NCBI GenBank assembly: GCA_964399165.1
Contig: CAYNPO010000014.1
Coordinates: 29,391-93,390, forward strand
Source: UBA6144 sp964399165
GTDB lineage: Bacteria > Bdellovibrionota > Bacteriovoracia > Bacteriovoracales > Bacteriovoracaceae
Length of the DNA: 64,000 bases
Direction of reading: 5' to 3'
This document shows, in pieces, positions 25,584 to 34,012 of the stretch. The notes under the pieces are model-generated. The model saw nothing but the letters and a program-made list of their open reading frames with translations, did no database searches and had not been told where the DNA came from. The position numbers were made by a program, and so were the translations under genes. The stretch's first letter is position 1, and each line of letters begins with the position of its first letter.

Positions 25584-26718
25584 GGACCTCCTCGGCTTTG
25601 TGCGCTCTCTCTACCCTGGAATGCCTGAGGTTCCCCTCCACGCGCCCGTGTTGGGAGAGGACGAGCGTCGCGGAGTTTTAGAGGCTCTGGATTCCGGCTT
25701 CGTGTCCTCAGTGGGACCTCATGTGACGCGTTTTGAGGATGAACTGGCGCGGCTCACTGGCGCCACCCGCGCGGTGGCGGTGGTCAATGGGACCGCCGCT
25801 CTCCACCTGGGGCTGGTTGTCTTGGGCGTGAAGCCAGGTGAACTCGTCCTTACCCAGGCACTAACCTTCGTGGCCACCGCCAATGCCATCAGCTACGCCG
25901 GGGCGACCCCGGTTTTCCTCGACTCGGACGCGGACAGCTTGGGCCTTTCCCCGCTGGCCCTTACCCGCTACTTAGAGTCCCATGCAGTGAAACGCGGCGG
26001 GGCCGCTTACCAGAAGGACGGTGGGCGGCGTTTCGCGGCATGCGTTCCTATGCACGTATTCGGTCATCCCGTGCGCATGTCGGAACTCCTGGCTGTATGC
26101 CAGGAGTGGGGAATTCCCGTGCTGGAGGATGCCGCCGAGGCCCTGGGGAGCCAGTGTGACGGGTACAAAGCAGGGGCCATGGCGCCGGTTGGAGCCTTGA
26201 GTTTCAATGGGAACAAGATTGTCACCACTGGGGGCGGCGGCGCGCTGCTCTTTCGCGACGAGGCCCTTGCCGCCCGTGCCAAGCACCTCTCCACTACCGC
26301 CAAACGACCGCACCCGTGGGCGTTCCATCACGACGAACTCGGCTACAACTACCGCATGCCCAACCTAAACGCGGCTTTGGGGCTCGCCCAGCTTGAGCGA
26401 CTCCCAGTTTTCCTGGAGGCCAAAAGCCGAATCTCTTCCGCTTACCAAGATTTCTTGGGGAACCGGGAAGACATACAGTTCGTGGGGGCGCGCCCCGGCA
26501 CCCAACCCAACTGGTGGCTCAACGCCATGTTGGTGCGCGACCGCGCCACACGTGATCGCTGTCTCGAAGAGGGCCAGGCCGCGAGGGTCCAGTTGCGACC
26601 CGTCTGGGATTTGATGTGCGATCTCCCAATGTACGCGGCTTGTCCCCGCGACGGCCTTGTCAACGCACGGGAGCTAGCAGGGCGTTTGGTAAACCTGCCC
26701 AGCGGGGTACCCGCATGA
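25576..26718 (+). CDS. legC: Legionaminic acid pathway aminotransferase (LegC)
   Basis: A 380-residue DegT-family enzyme of the LegC subgroup: FVRSLYP near the start, LGEDERRGVLEALDSGFVSS, TQALTFVATANAISY, VFGHPVRM and EDAAEALGS. The PLP lysine is near residue 214 in FNGNKIVTTGGGG. It transfers an amino group to C4 of the LegB product. The stop overlaps the formyltransferase start (ATGA). The canonical next enzyme, an N-acetyltransferase (LegH), is not found anywhere in the operon. Confidence 0.93.
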   Translation: MFEDLLGFVRSLYPGMPEVPLHAPVLGEDERRGVLEALDSGFVSSVGPHVTRFEDELARLTGATRAVAVVNGTAALHLGLVVLGVKPGELVLTQALTFVATANAISYAGATPVFLDSDADSLGLSPLALTRYLESHAVKRGGAAYQKDGGRRFAACVPMHVFGHPVRMSELLAVCQEWGIPVLEDAAEALGSQCDGYKAGAMAPVGALSFNGNKIVTTGGGGALLFRDEALAARAKHLSTTAKRPHPWAFHHDELGYNYRMPNLNAALGLAQLERLPVFLEAKSRISSAYQDFLGNREDIQFVGARPGTQPNWWLNAMLVRDRATRDRCLEEGQAARVQLRPVWDLMCDLPMYAACPRDGLVNARELAGRLVNLPSGVPA

Positions 26719-27599
26719 AGATCGGCTACTTCGCGGACGGCCCGTGGTCCCACTCCGCCTTAGAGAGAATCCGTCGCCGGGGCGTGGCCCAAGTGGCGTT
26801 CATTTGCGTGCGCGCCAACTCCACCGACGAGGTACTGCCACGTTTGGCAGCTGAGATGGGGGTGCCATGCTTCAAGCATCCCGACGTGAATAGCCAGGAG
26901 TTCCTGGCCACGATTGGCCCCTTCGCCTGTGACATTCACGTGTCCATGTCCTTCGATCAAATTTTCCGACGCCCAATGTTGGAGGACGCGCCTGGCGGCG
27001 TGATCAACTGCCACGCTGGGAAGTTGCCCTTCTACCGCGGCCGCAACATCCTCAATTGGGCCCTGATCAATGGGGAGAAGGAATTCGGCATCACCGTCCA
27101 CCACGTGGACGCTGGCATCGACACGGGGGATATCATTCTTCAGCGCGTGTACCCCATCGCGGAGGACGACACCTACGCCACGCTACTCGAGCGTTCGTTC
27201 ACCGGCTGCGCCGAGGCGCTGGATGAGGCCCTGGCCTTGTTGGCCAAGGGCGAGGCTCCCCGGATCCGCCAAAACTCCATCCATCCCGTTGGCTCCTATT
27301 GCGGGCGCCGCGGGGAGGGGGACGAAAGGATCGACTGGCGCCAAACCTCCCAGGACCTACACAACTTCATCCGCGCCGTTTGCCATCCTGGTCCACGAGC
27401 GCGCACCACCTACGAAGGCCTTCCGGTCAGCATCAACCGCGCCCGACTGGTCCCCGAGGCCCCCAAGTACAAGGGTATCCCTGGCCAGATCATCGGCAAG
27501 GTCCCAGACGGCTGGCTGGTCAAGACTGAGGACTCCTTTTTGGAAATCTATGAAGTGGAAACCGCCGGCAAACTACGCGTGGGCGGGAGGTTTGCATGA
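26715..27599 (+). CDS. Formyltransferase-family protein in the legionaminic operon
   Basis: A 294-residue protein of the N10-formyltetrahydrofolate-dependent formyltransferase superfamily. VINCHAGKLPFYRG holds the Asn98/His100 pair and VDAGIDTGD the catalytic-type Asp near residue 136; all three catalytic residues are present. A C-terminal domain follows (SYCGRRGEGDERIDW). The start is ATG 26715 (ATGA with legC). It sits exactly where legH normally lies, between legC and legI, so it is the natural candidate to acylate the 4-amino group made by LegC, giving a 7-N-formyl legionaminic acid (inference). Confidence 0.88.
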   Translation: MKIGYFADGPWSHSALERIRRRGVAQVAFICVRANSTDEVLPRLAAEMGVPCFKHPDVNSQEFLATIGPFACDIHVSMSFDQIFRRPMLEDAPGGVINCHAGKLPFYRGRNILNWALINGEKEFGITVHHVDAGIDTGDIILQRVYPIAEDDTYATLLERSFTGCAEALDEALALLAKGEAPRIRQNSIHPVGSYCGRRGEGDERIDWRQTSQDLHNFIRAVCHPGPRARTTYEGLPVSINRARLVPEAPKYKGIPGQIIGKVPDGWLVKTEDSFLEIYEVETAGKLRVGGRFA

Positions 27600-28600
27600 G
27601 CCAACGCGTTTTCATCATCGCTGAGGCTGGTGTCAACCACAACGGCGACATGGGACTCGCGCGCGAGCTGGTGCATGCTGCAGCCGACTCCGGCGCGGAC
27701 GCCGTCAAGTTCCAGACTTTCACCGCGGAACGGCTCGCCGCCCGCCATGCCCCCAAGGCCGCCTACCAGCTGAGCACCACGCAGGCCGGTGAAAGCCAGT
27801 ACGCCATGCTGAGGAAGCTCGAGCTGCCTTATCCCGCTCACCGGGAGCTCATGGAGCTGGCGCACTCACGCGGCATTGAGTTCATGTCCACACCCTTCGA
27901 CGTGAAGGCCGCTAAGTTCTTGGCGGGTTTGGGCGTGAAACGCCTGAAGATCCCTTCCGGTGAGATCACCAACTTCCCTTACTTGCGTGATGTCGCCCGC
28001 TTGGGGCTCCCCACTATTTTCTCCACCGGAATGGCCACACTGGAGGAAATCGGCGACTGCCTCGCCGTTTTGAGGCGCTTTGGGCTTCGTCGCGACCAGT
28101 TGACCGTACTCCATTGCAACACCGAGTATCCCACCCCACTGGAGGATGTGAACTTGCGCGCCATGGGCGAGATCCGCGAGCGGTTTGGAGTTGAAGTAGG
28201 CTATTCCGATCACACCGCCGGGACCGATGTGGCTTTGGCTGCCGTCGCCCTTGGCGCTCGTCTTGTCGAAAAGCATTTCACCGTTTCCCGTCGGTTGCCC
28301 GGCCCTGACCAGACAGCTTCGTTGGAGCCCCACGAACTGCGCCAAATGGTGGAAGGCATTCGACGGGTGGAGCTGGCGCTGGGGCTTCCCCTCAAGGGGC
28401 CGACCCGCTCGGAATCCAAGAACATCGTGATTGCCCGCAAGAGTTTGGTCGCCTCACGCGCCATCCGCAAGGGTGAGGCGTTCACCGAGGAGAACGTGAC
28501 CGCCAAGCGCCCTGGCGGCGGGATTACACCCATGCGCTGGGAAGAGTATATGGGTCGGATTGCATCCCGGGACTATCTCCCGGATGAAGCGCTGGATTAA
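27596..28600 (+). CDS. legI: Legionaminic (N-acetylneuraminic family) acid synthase (LegI/NeuB type)
   Basis: A 334-residue synthase that condenses a 6-deoxy hexose with phosphoenolpyruvate. EAGVNHNGDMGLAREL, VKFQTFTAERL, MSTPFDVKAAKFL, KIPSGEITNFPYL and YSDHTAGTDVA make up the TIM barrel; EKHFTVSRRLPGPDQTASL is the loop shared by LegI and NeuB. A SAF domain covers about residues 270-334 (RKSLVASRAIRKGEAFTEE). It starts at ATGA with the formyltransferase. Choice of LegI over NeuB rests on legB and legC beside it. Confidence 0.92.
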   Translation: MSQRVFIIAEAGVNHNGDMGLARELVHAAADSGADAVKFQTFTAERLAARHAPKAAYQLSTTQAGESQYAMLRKLELPYPAHRELMELAHSRGIEFMSTPFDVKAAKFLAGLGVKRLKIPSGEITNFPYLRDVARLGLPTIFSTGMATLEEIGDCLAVLRRFGLRRDQLTVLHCNTEYPTPLEDVNLRAMGEIRERFGVEVGYSDHTAGTDVALAAVALGARLVEKHFTVSRRLPGPDQTASLEPHELRQMVEGIRRVELALGLPLKGPTRSESKNIVIARKSLVASRAIRKGEAFTEENVTAKRPGGGITPMRWEEYMGRIASRDYLPDEALD

Positions 28601-28602
28601 CG

Positions 28603-29751
28603 GTGAGCAAGCGCAAGGTCATGGTTCTGACGGGAACGCGGGCCGACTACGGTCTCCTCCGCCACACCCTGCGCGAAATCCTGCAGCATCCGGCCCTTGA
28701 GTTGTGCCTGGTGGTGACCGGCACACATCTCTCCGCCGCTCATGGCGAAACCGAGTGGGAGATCGCGGCCGATCAGATCCCCATCGCTCACCGCCTGCCG
28801 ATCTTGGATGGGGAGGGTGATGTGTCGCGCGCCAGCGCCCGCGCTTTGGAAGGTGTGGCGGAACTCCTACGCGCGGAAAACCCCGATGTGCTGCTGGTAC
28901 TGGGAGACCGTTACGAAACTTTCGCCGCCGGCGCCGCGGCCACGTTGCTCAACGTGCCGCTGGCCCACGTGCACGGCGGGGAGCTGACCTTGGGAGCGGT
29001 AGACGATGCTCTCCGCCACTCCTTGACCAAGATGGCCTGGTGGCATTTCACCGCCGCCGAGGAATACCGGCAGCGGGTCATCCGTATGGGGGAGGACCCC
29101 CAGCGCGTCTTCAACTTAGGGGCCCCTGCGGTGGACGCTTTGAATGGGACTCCCGTGCCCAAGGAAGAATTGGAGCGGGCCGTGGGGTTGGAGCTACGCC
29201 CCCCCGTGGTGCTGGCTACTTTCCATCCGGAAACGAAATCCCCAGGCCAAGCCGCCGCCCAAGTGGGAATCCTGTGGCAAGGCCTGGTGGCGGCAGCCCC
29301 AGGAACCGTGGTCTTCACCCGCGCCAACGCGGACGCGGAAGGGAACGTGGTCAACTCCACGTTGGAAAAACTCATTGCGGGTGGGGAAATCCCCCATGCC
29401 CGGCTGGTGGATTCCCTGGGCCACCGCAACTACTTCTCCCTTTTGCGCCTGGCTGACGTGGGCTTCGGCAACTCCTCCAGCTTGGTCATCGAGGCCCCGA
29501 TTTTGTGCACTCCCAGCGTGAACGTGGGCCAGCGGCAGGAAGGCCGGGTGCGGGCGCCTTCCGTGACGGACGTGGGTTTTGACCCCCCCGCCATTCGGGA
29601 CGCCTTGCGAGCGGCATGGGCCCCGGGCAGACGGGCGCTCCTGTCGGGCATGCCCCATCCATTCGGAATCCCGGGTGTCGCCAAGCGCATCGTGGACGTT
29701 TTGGCGGGGGCCGAACTGCCTCGGAATTTGATAAAGAGATTTCATGAATAA
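28603..29751 (+). CDS. legG: Hydrolysing nucleotide-sugar 2-epimerase (LegG/NeuC type)
   Basis: A 382-residue GT-B fold enzyme. LTGTRADYGLL near residue 10 is the hallmark of hydrolysing 2-epimerases; GDRYETFAAGAAAT, AHVHGGELTLGAVDDALRH and FGNSSSLVIEAP follow as in NeuC/LegG. It releases the nucleotide and gives the free mannose-type sugar used by LegI. It begins at GTG 28603, 2 bp after legI. It overlaps the nucleotidyltransferase by 8 bp. The operon position gives LegG rather than NeuC. Confidence 0.9.
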   Translation: MSKRKVMVLTGTRADYGLLRHTLREILQHPALELCLVVTGTHLSAAHGETEWEIAADQIPIAHRLPILDGEGDVSRASARALEGVAELLRAENPDVLLVLGDRYETFAAGAAATLLNVPLAHVHGGELTLGAVDDALRHSLTKMAWWHFTAAEEYRQRVIRMGEDPQRVFNLGAPAVDALNGTPVPKEELERAVGLELRPPVVLATFHPETKSPGQAAAQVGILWQGLVAAAPGTVVFTRANADAEGNVVNSTLEKLIAGGEIPHARLVDSLGHRNYFSLLRLADVGFGNSSSLVIEAPILCTPSVNVGQRQEGRVRAPSVTDVGFDPPAIRDALRAAWAPGRRALLSGMPHPFGIPGVAKRIVDVLAGAELPRNLIKRFHE

Positions 29752-30802
29752 TTGGGAAAAGCTGATCGTCCAGCCGGGGATGAGCATCTTGCAGGCGATG
29801 AAGGCCATCGACCAGGCGGCTACCCGCTTTGTCATCGTTATGGACGATTCGGGCAAGCTTTTGGGCGTGGTCACCGACGGGGACGTGCGCCGGGGCATCC
29901 TCAAGAACATTCCCCTGACCGAGCCGGTGGAGCGGATCATGAACGCCCACCCTTATTGCCTTCCCGACGGGGTCTCCCGGGCCGAGGCCAGGCGTCTGTT
30001 GGATGAAAAACAGATCACTCACGTGCCAACAGTGGATAGCCGGGGCAAAGTGACGGGAGTCATTAGTAACGTGGACCGCCCGGAAACCACGGTGTGCCCG
30101 TACACCGCGGTGTTGATGGTGGGGGGGCTAGGCACTCGCTTGGGCGAGTTGACCTCCGAATGCCCCAAACCCATGCTGCCCGTGAGCGGGCGGCCGGTAC
30201 TTGAAACTATTGTGAGAAATCTGCGCGAGCATGGTTTCCGAGATTTCGTGTTCTGCGTGAATTACCGCGCGGACGTCATCAAGTCACACTTCGGCGATGG
30301 GGAGGCCCTCGGTGTGCGCATTCGCTATGTCCATGAGACCAAACGGATGGGAACCGCGGGCGCCTTGGGTCTTTTGCCTGAGGATGTACAGGGCCCCCTC
30401 TTGGTCATGAACGGTGACATTGTGACCAACGTGAATTTCACGCGCTTGCTGGATTTCCACCAGGAGCATCGCTCTTGCGCCACCATGGGTGTCCGCAACT
30501 ATGATTTCCAGGTTCCCTTCGGAGTTATCAAAACCTCTGAGGGACGCATCACCGGAATAGAGGAGAAACCTGTCTACAATTTCATGGTGAGCGCGGGGAT
30601 TTATGTGCTGGAGAAGAAATGGCTCTCCTCCGTGGAGCCGGGGGCTTTCTTTGATATGCCCCAACTGTTCGAGAAAATCGGTGAGGGCGGCGGGGCCACC
30701 CACGTCTTTCCGATCCATGAGTACTGGCTAGATATTGGCTCGGAAGGGGACCTCAAGCGCGCCCACGAGGAATTCCCCCAATGGGACAGATGGAAGGAAT
30801 GA
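29744..30802 (+). CDS. ptmE: CBS-domain nucleotidyltransferase (PtmE/LegX type)
   Basis: A 352-residue protein. Two CBS repeats fill about residues 1-115 (VIVMDDSGKLLGVVTDGDVRRGIL, then HVPTVDSRGKVTGVI). A sugar-1-phosphate nucleotidyltransferase domain follows from about 118: LMVGGLGTRLGEL, CPKPMLPVSGRPV and VMNGDIVTN. In Campylobacter, PtmE (LegX) makes GDP-glucosamine and so feeds a GDP-linked legionaminic route. Its presence suggests GDP-linked intermediates here (inference). No PtmF or PtmA homologue was seen nearby. Confidence 0.82.
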   Translation: MNNWEKLIVQPGMSILQAMKAIDQAATRFVIVMDDSGKLLGVVTDGDVRRGILKNIPLTEPVERIMNAHPYCLPDGVSRAEARRLLDEKQITHVPTVDSRGKVTGVISNVDRPETTVCPYTAVLMVGGLGTRLGELTSECPKPMLPVSGRPVLETIVRNLREHGFRDFVFCVNYRADVIKSHFGDGEALGVRIRYVHETKRMGTAGALGLLPEDVQGPLLVMNGDIVTNVNFTRLLDFHQEHRSCATMGVRNYDFQVPFGVIKTSEGRITGIEEKPVYNFMVSAGIYVLEKKWLSSVEPGAFFDMPQLFEKIGEGGGATHVFPIHEYWLDIGSEGDLKRAHEEFPQWDRWKE

Positions 30803-30878
30803 AGAAAACTGACGCCCGTCATGGAGACGCCCGGCGATTGGGATAGATTGGGCGAGAATCAAAACCTGGGAGCAACAT

Positions 30879-31622
30879 ATGGACAAAAACCAAGTGCAAG
30901 AGTTTCAGGAAAAAGGCTACACCAAGGTCGCGGGTTTCTTTACCCCGCAGGAAGTGGCTGAAATCAACCGCCACGTGCAGGAGTACGTCGACGGACGGGC
31001 CCGCGAACTTTCCGGACGCGACATAAACTTCTCCAGTGGCGTTCCCAACTCCATCCACAAACTATGGAACCCAGGCGAGAAGAACTTCTTCAACACTTTC
31101 GCAGCCTCCGAGAAATTAATGGAGCTGGTCCGCCCTTTCCTGAATGACGACCCAGAGTTGCGCGCTTCCGAGCTCTTCCTCAAACCCGCTAAGGTGGGTT
31201 TGCCCAGCCCCCACCACCAGGACAACTTCTATTGGTGTCTGGATGACGCTAACGGCTTGACGGTGTGGGTGGCGCTGGTGCCGTGCGGTCCTGAAAACGG
31301 CGGCATTTTCTACTACGAAGGCTCGCACAAGATGGGCATCCTCGCGCACAAGGATTCCTTCGCCCCCGGATCTTCCCAGACAGTTAAAGACCTGGGGGAG
31401 ATCGGGCATTTGAAGAAAGTGGTGCCCTCCCTGGTACCCGGGGACGTGTTGCTCCACCACTCCCTAACGGTTCATGGCAGCGACGCCAACACCAGTGACT
31501 TTCCCCGCAAGGGTTGGACCATCCAGTACAAGGCGAAGAGTTCGGTCTACAACAAGGACATGCTCAACCACTATAACAACCGGTTGGCCGAGCAGGTGAA
31601 GGCGCGCGAGGAACGGCGCTAG
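30879..31622 (+). CDS. Phytanoyl-CoA dioxygenase-family (Fe(II)/2-oxoglutarate) protein
   Basis: A 247-residue jelly-roll oxygenase. FQEKGYTKVAGFFTPQEV is the PhyH-type N-terminus, SPHHQDNFYW holds the H-x-D metal pair, VWVALVPCGPENGGIFYYEGSH a core strand set, and LLHHSLTVHGSDAN the second metal His. A 2-oxoglutarate-binding arginine may lie in FPRKGWTIQYK. GGGAG lies 6 bp before the ATG. It follows the leg operon by 76 bp. Family members hydroxylate lipids, amino acids or sugars; a hydroxylated acyl group or sugar on the glycan is possible (inference). Its stop codon shares CTAG with the convergent gene. Confidence 0.83.
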   Translation: MDKNQVQEFQEKGYTKVAGFFTPQEVAEINRHVQEYVDGRARELSGRDINFSSGVPNSIHKLWNPGEKNFFNTFAASEKLMELVRPFLNDDPELRASELFLKPAKVGLPSPHHQDNFYWCLDDANGLTVWVALVPCGPENGGIFYYEGSHKMGILAHKDSFAPGSSQTVKDLGEIGHLKKVVPSLVPGDVLLHHSLTVHGSDANTSDFPRKGWTIQYKAKSSVYNKDMLNHYNNRLAEQVKAREERR

Positions 31623-32407
31623 GCCCCTTGGGGGCGGCGCGCCCTCACCACGTAGGACATGGGGAACGCCTTGTCAGGCTTCTGCAGGTTCTTGGGGTAG
31701 CGCCGCTCCAGCTCCATGAGCCGGGGAAATTCTTCTTGGAAGAACCAGCGGGAGCGCTGCTCGCGCTCTCCTTCGGGAAAATTCTCGAGCGCCATCTGCC
31801 ATGCGTAGGCAATCACGTCGAACACCCCGCTTCCAAGTTCCGCCCCTTCCCACTGCAATCCCCGTCGCGTGAGTTCTTCCTGAAATCCGTAGGGGGTGTA
31901 GCGTAGGTAGTCGTCGGGTACATGGTGGAGTTCGCGGACCAGGCCTTCGAATACCATCAATTCGCCGCCGGGAGCGAGCAGCCTTGCCCATTGGTCGAAC
32001 ATGCCCTTTTGATCGCGGATGTGGTGGACGATGTTGGGCGGGAAAACCAGGTCGAAAGACGCGTCGGGGAGGAAATCCAGCCGACCAGGGTCGGCGGCAT
32101 GGTGGGCGCGCATGCGGATGAAGTCGGGGTGGTCCACCACGCTGGACTGGTGTCCGGTTCGTTGCGCCAAGGAATCGTTCACGCAGTCCACCACCGTGCA
32201 GTGGTGGTCCGCGAACAGCGGGCCGTACAGGGAGTGCCCGCCGAAGAAGTAAGCGCGCTCCAGTACCAGTACGCGTTTGCCGGAAGGGTTGGTGGCCAGC
32301 CACCGTTCAAGCGCCTGGAACAGCACGCGGAACTGGGGCCACTTTCCTTCGGTGTGGTAGACGCTTTTTTTCAGGAAATCCAGGTGGCGTGCCACATCCG
32401 CGTTCAT
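31619..32407 (-). CDS. Methyltransferase-like protein with degenerate SAM motif
   Basis: A 262-residue protein. The layout of a class I methyltransferase is visible: VLVLERAYFFGGHSLYG in the place of motif I, CTVVDCVND as the acidic loop, FLPDASFDLVFPPNIVHHI and LLAPGGELMVFEGL. The usual GxGxG of motif I is not kept, so SAM binding is uncertain. The start is ATG 32407, which overlaps the stop of the CMP-sugar synthetase as ATGA, so it is cotranscribed with it. It may modify a nonulosonic acid or be a catalytically altered relative. Confidence 0.7.
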   Translation of the reverse strand: MNADVARHLDFLKKSVYHTEGKWPQFRVLFQALERWLATNPSGKRVLVLERAYFFGGHSLYGPLFADHHCTVVDCVNDSLAQRTGHQSSVVDHPDFIRMRAHHAADPGRLDFLPDASFDLVFPPNIVHHIRDQKGMFDQWARLLAPGGELMVFEGLVRELHHVPDDYLRYTPYGFQEELTRRGLQWEGAELGSGVFDVIAYAWQMALENFPEGEREQRSRWFFQEEFPRLMELERRYPKNLQKPDKAFPMSYVVRARRPQGA

Positions 32408-33111
32408 CGCTTCCCCTCTTGCCACAGCAATTCCGCCAGCCGGAAATCCAGCTGGTCATCAATGTTCACGCCCCGTTCCGGGGGCATCATATAGGGAACG
32501 CAGTCGGCGCCGTAAAACGTGCGGTGGCGCCGGAGGGTTTCCACCGTCGCCACGAAAACTGCGCCGCTAGTAATGAGCGCCTGGGGCAAGTCCTGGCGGT
32601 TGCCTTCGTGCGTGCCAGGTAGCAGCGGTTCCAGCCGCCCGTCCGCGCCCACCTTTTTCATCTTGTAGGGATTTCTTCCTCCTACGTCGACCATGCTGAC
32701 TACCGAGCCGTGGGGGCCCAGGAGGCCCAGGCAGGCGTCGATATCGGCCGAAGTGCGCAAGGGCGAGGTGGGTTGTAGCCAGCAGAGTGCGTGGGGGAGA
32801 GGTTCGCTCTGCGCCTCCAACCATCCCAAAAAATGCAGGGCCACTTCCACAGCGGTGGAGCGGTCGCCGGCTAGGGCGGCGGGACGGACGTAAGGGATGC
32901 GGACGCGCGGAAAACGCTCCCGCACGTCTGCGATGAGTTCTTCGTCGTCTGTGTCCAGGAAAACCGCCCCGAGGCGTGATCCAAGGGCCTGGCGGCAGGC
33001 GTGACCTACGAGGGTGTCGTCGCCAAGACGGCGTTTGTTTTTCCCCGGTAGGCCTTTCGAGCCCTGGCGGGCAGGGATGATCCCATAGATATTGGGCAGT
33101 GCTTCAGCCAT
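32404..33111 (-). CDS. CMP-nonulosonate (N-acylneuraminate) cytidylyltransferase, NeuA/LegF/PseF type
   Basis: A 235-residue cytidylyltransferase. IIPARQGSKGLPGKN near residues 11-25 is the CTP-binding signature, AVFLDTDDEEL and WLQPTSPLRT follow, and VNIDDQLDF holds metal-binding Asp residues. Start is ATG 33111; a reading to 33210 adds an atypical leader. It activates the free nonulosonic acid as CMP sugar. It is the only NeuA-type enzyme in the window although two synthases (LegI and PseI) are present, so it may serve both, or one partner lies elsewhere (inference). Confidence 0.86.
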   Translation of the reverse strand: MAEALPNIYGIIPARQGSKGLPGKNKRRLGDDTLVGHACRQALGSRLGAVFLDTDDEELIADVRERFPRVRIPYVRPAALAGDRSTAVEVALHFLGWLEAQSEPLPHALCWLQPTSPLRTSADIDACLGLLGPHGSVVSMVDVGGRNPYKMKKVGADGRLEPLLPGTHEGNRQDLPQALITSGAVFVATVETLRRHRTFYGADCVPYMMPPERGVNIDDQLDFRLAELLWQEGKR

Positions 33112-33152
33112 GCTGGGATGCGCCTCCGAAAGCTCAATGCTATATTGCGGGC

Positions 33153-34010
33153 ATGTTACTGGGAAGACAATGGCCGACGCTCCTACTCGATGGGACAAAG
33201 CGGCTTCCATGGAAGGAGTGGCAGCAGCGCCGTTTCGGGCATCGGTACGGTTTTCTCTATCTTGTTTGGTCCCGGGTCCATTATGCCATGGCCCGTGCTC
33301 TCTATATCCTGGTCCGCCGTCGTTGGCGCAAAGACGGAATGCAAGCCCTGGTGCGGGAGACTTTTCGCATCACCCGCTGCGATGTAGGGGGTCTGAGAGC
33401 CGCCTTCCTACAGGAATGGGGGGAAGCTCGCGGCGAGGGGAGGGGCAAGTTGTCCTTGGATGCGCTGGCCCGCCTGGCGCCCCAGATCGCCGCGTGCTTG
33501 GAACAGGTGGCTCCCGAGATCGAGAAAATCTATGGCACGTTTTTCCGCGTGAACCTGGTATCCGCCTCACGCACACGTCCCGCCGCCATGGAGCCAGGAA
33601 GTTCTTTCGACTTCCACTACGACAACGTTCCTTGGTGCAGCCTCAAGGTGTTCTTCTACTTGAACGACCAGCAAGCGGACACAGGCGCCTTTAGGGCGCT
33701 GGATGCCGACACGACTGCCAGTCTCATCCAGCGTGGGTTCGACAGCTCCTCCGTCGAGCGGCGGACGCGTTCCCAAGCGCTGGTCACGCCCGACATTCGC
33801 TCACGCCTGCGCGTGGCCGAAGGTACCGAAGGAACGGTCTTGATATGGCATAACCGCTTGGTGCACAAGGCGACCTTGCCGGAACGCGGTCACCGCGATT
33901 TGGTGCAGTTGGAAATCATGCCGGCGTTGTGGCCCTCAGACTTCCGCCGCCTGCTACGCCGTCCGCGCCAGGAGAACACCACTTGGGAACTTATCGGGCG
34001 CGGGCTTTGA
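33153..34010 (+). CDS. Second oxygenase-like protein (PhyH/2OG-Fe(II) superfamily)
   Basis: A 285-residue protein. SFDFHYDNVPW has the H-x-D metal pair, LKVFFYLNDQQADTGAFRALDAD is the typical core strand and Gly turn, and VLIWHNRLVHKATLPERGHRDLVQLEIMP supplies the distal His and an Arg in the order of 2-oxoglutarate oxygenases. The N-terminal third shows an unusual hydrophobic/basic stretch (RYGFLYLVWSRVHYAMARALYIL). ATG 33153 is the likely start; an ATG-like reading from 33099 would run into the divergent gene. It shares little with the oxygenase at 30879 beyond the fold motifs. Substrate unknown. Confidence 0.75.
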   Translation: MLLGRQWPTLLLDGTKRLPWKEWQQRRFGHRYGFLYLVWSRVHYAMARALYILVRRRWRKDGMQALVRETFRITRCDVGGLRAAFLQEWGEARGEGRGKLSLDALARLAPQIAACLEQVAPEIEKIYGTFFRVNLVSASRTRPAAMEPGSSFDFHYDNVPWCSLKVFFYLNDQQADTGAFRALDADTTASLIQRGFDSSSVERRTRSQALVTPDIRSRLRVAEGTEGTVLIWHNRLVHKATLPERGHRDLVQLEIMPALWPSDFRRLLRRPRQENTTWELIGRGL

Positions 34011-34012
34011 CC

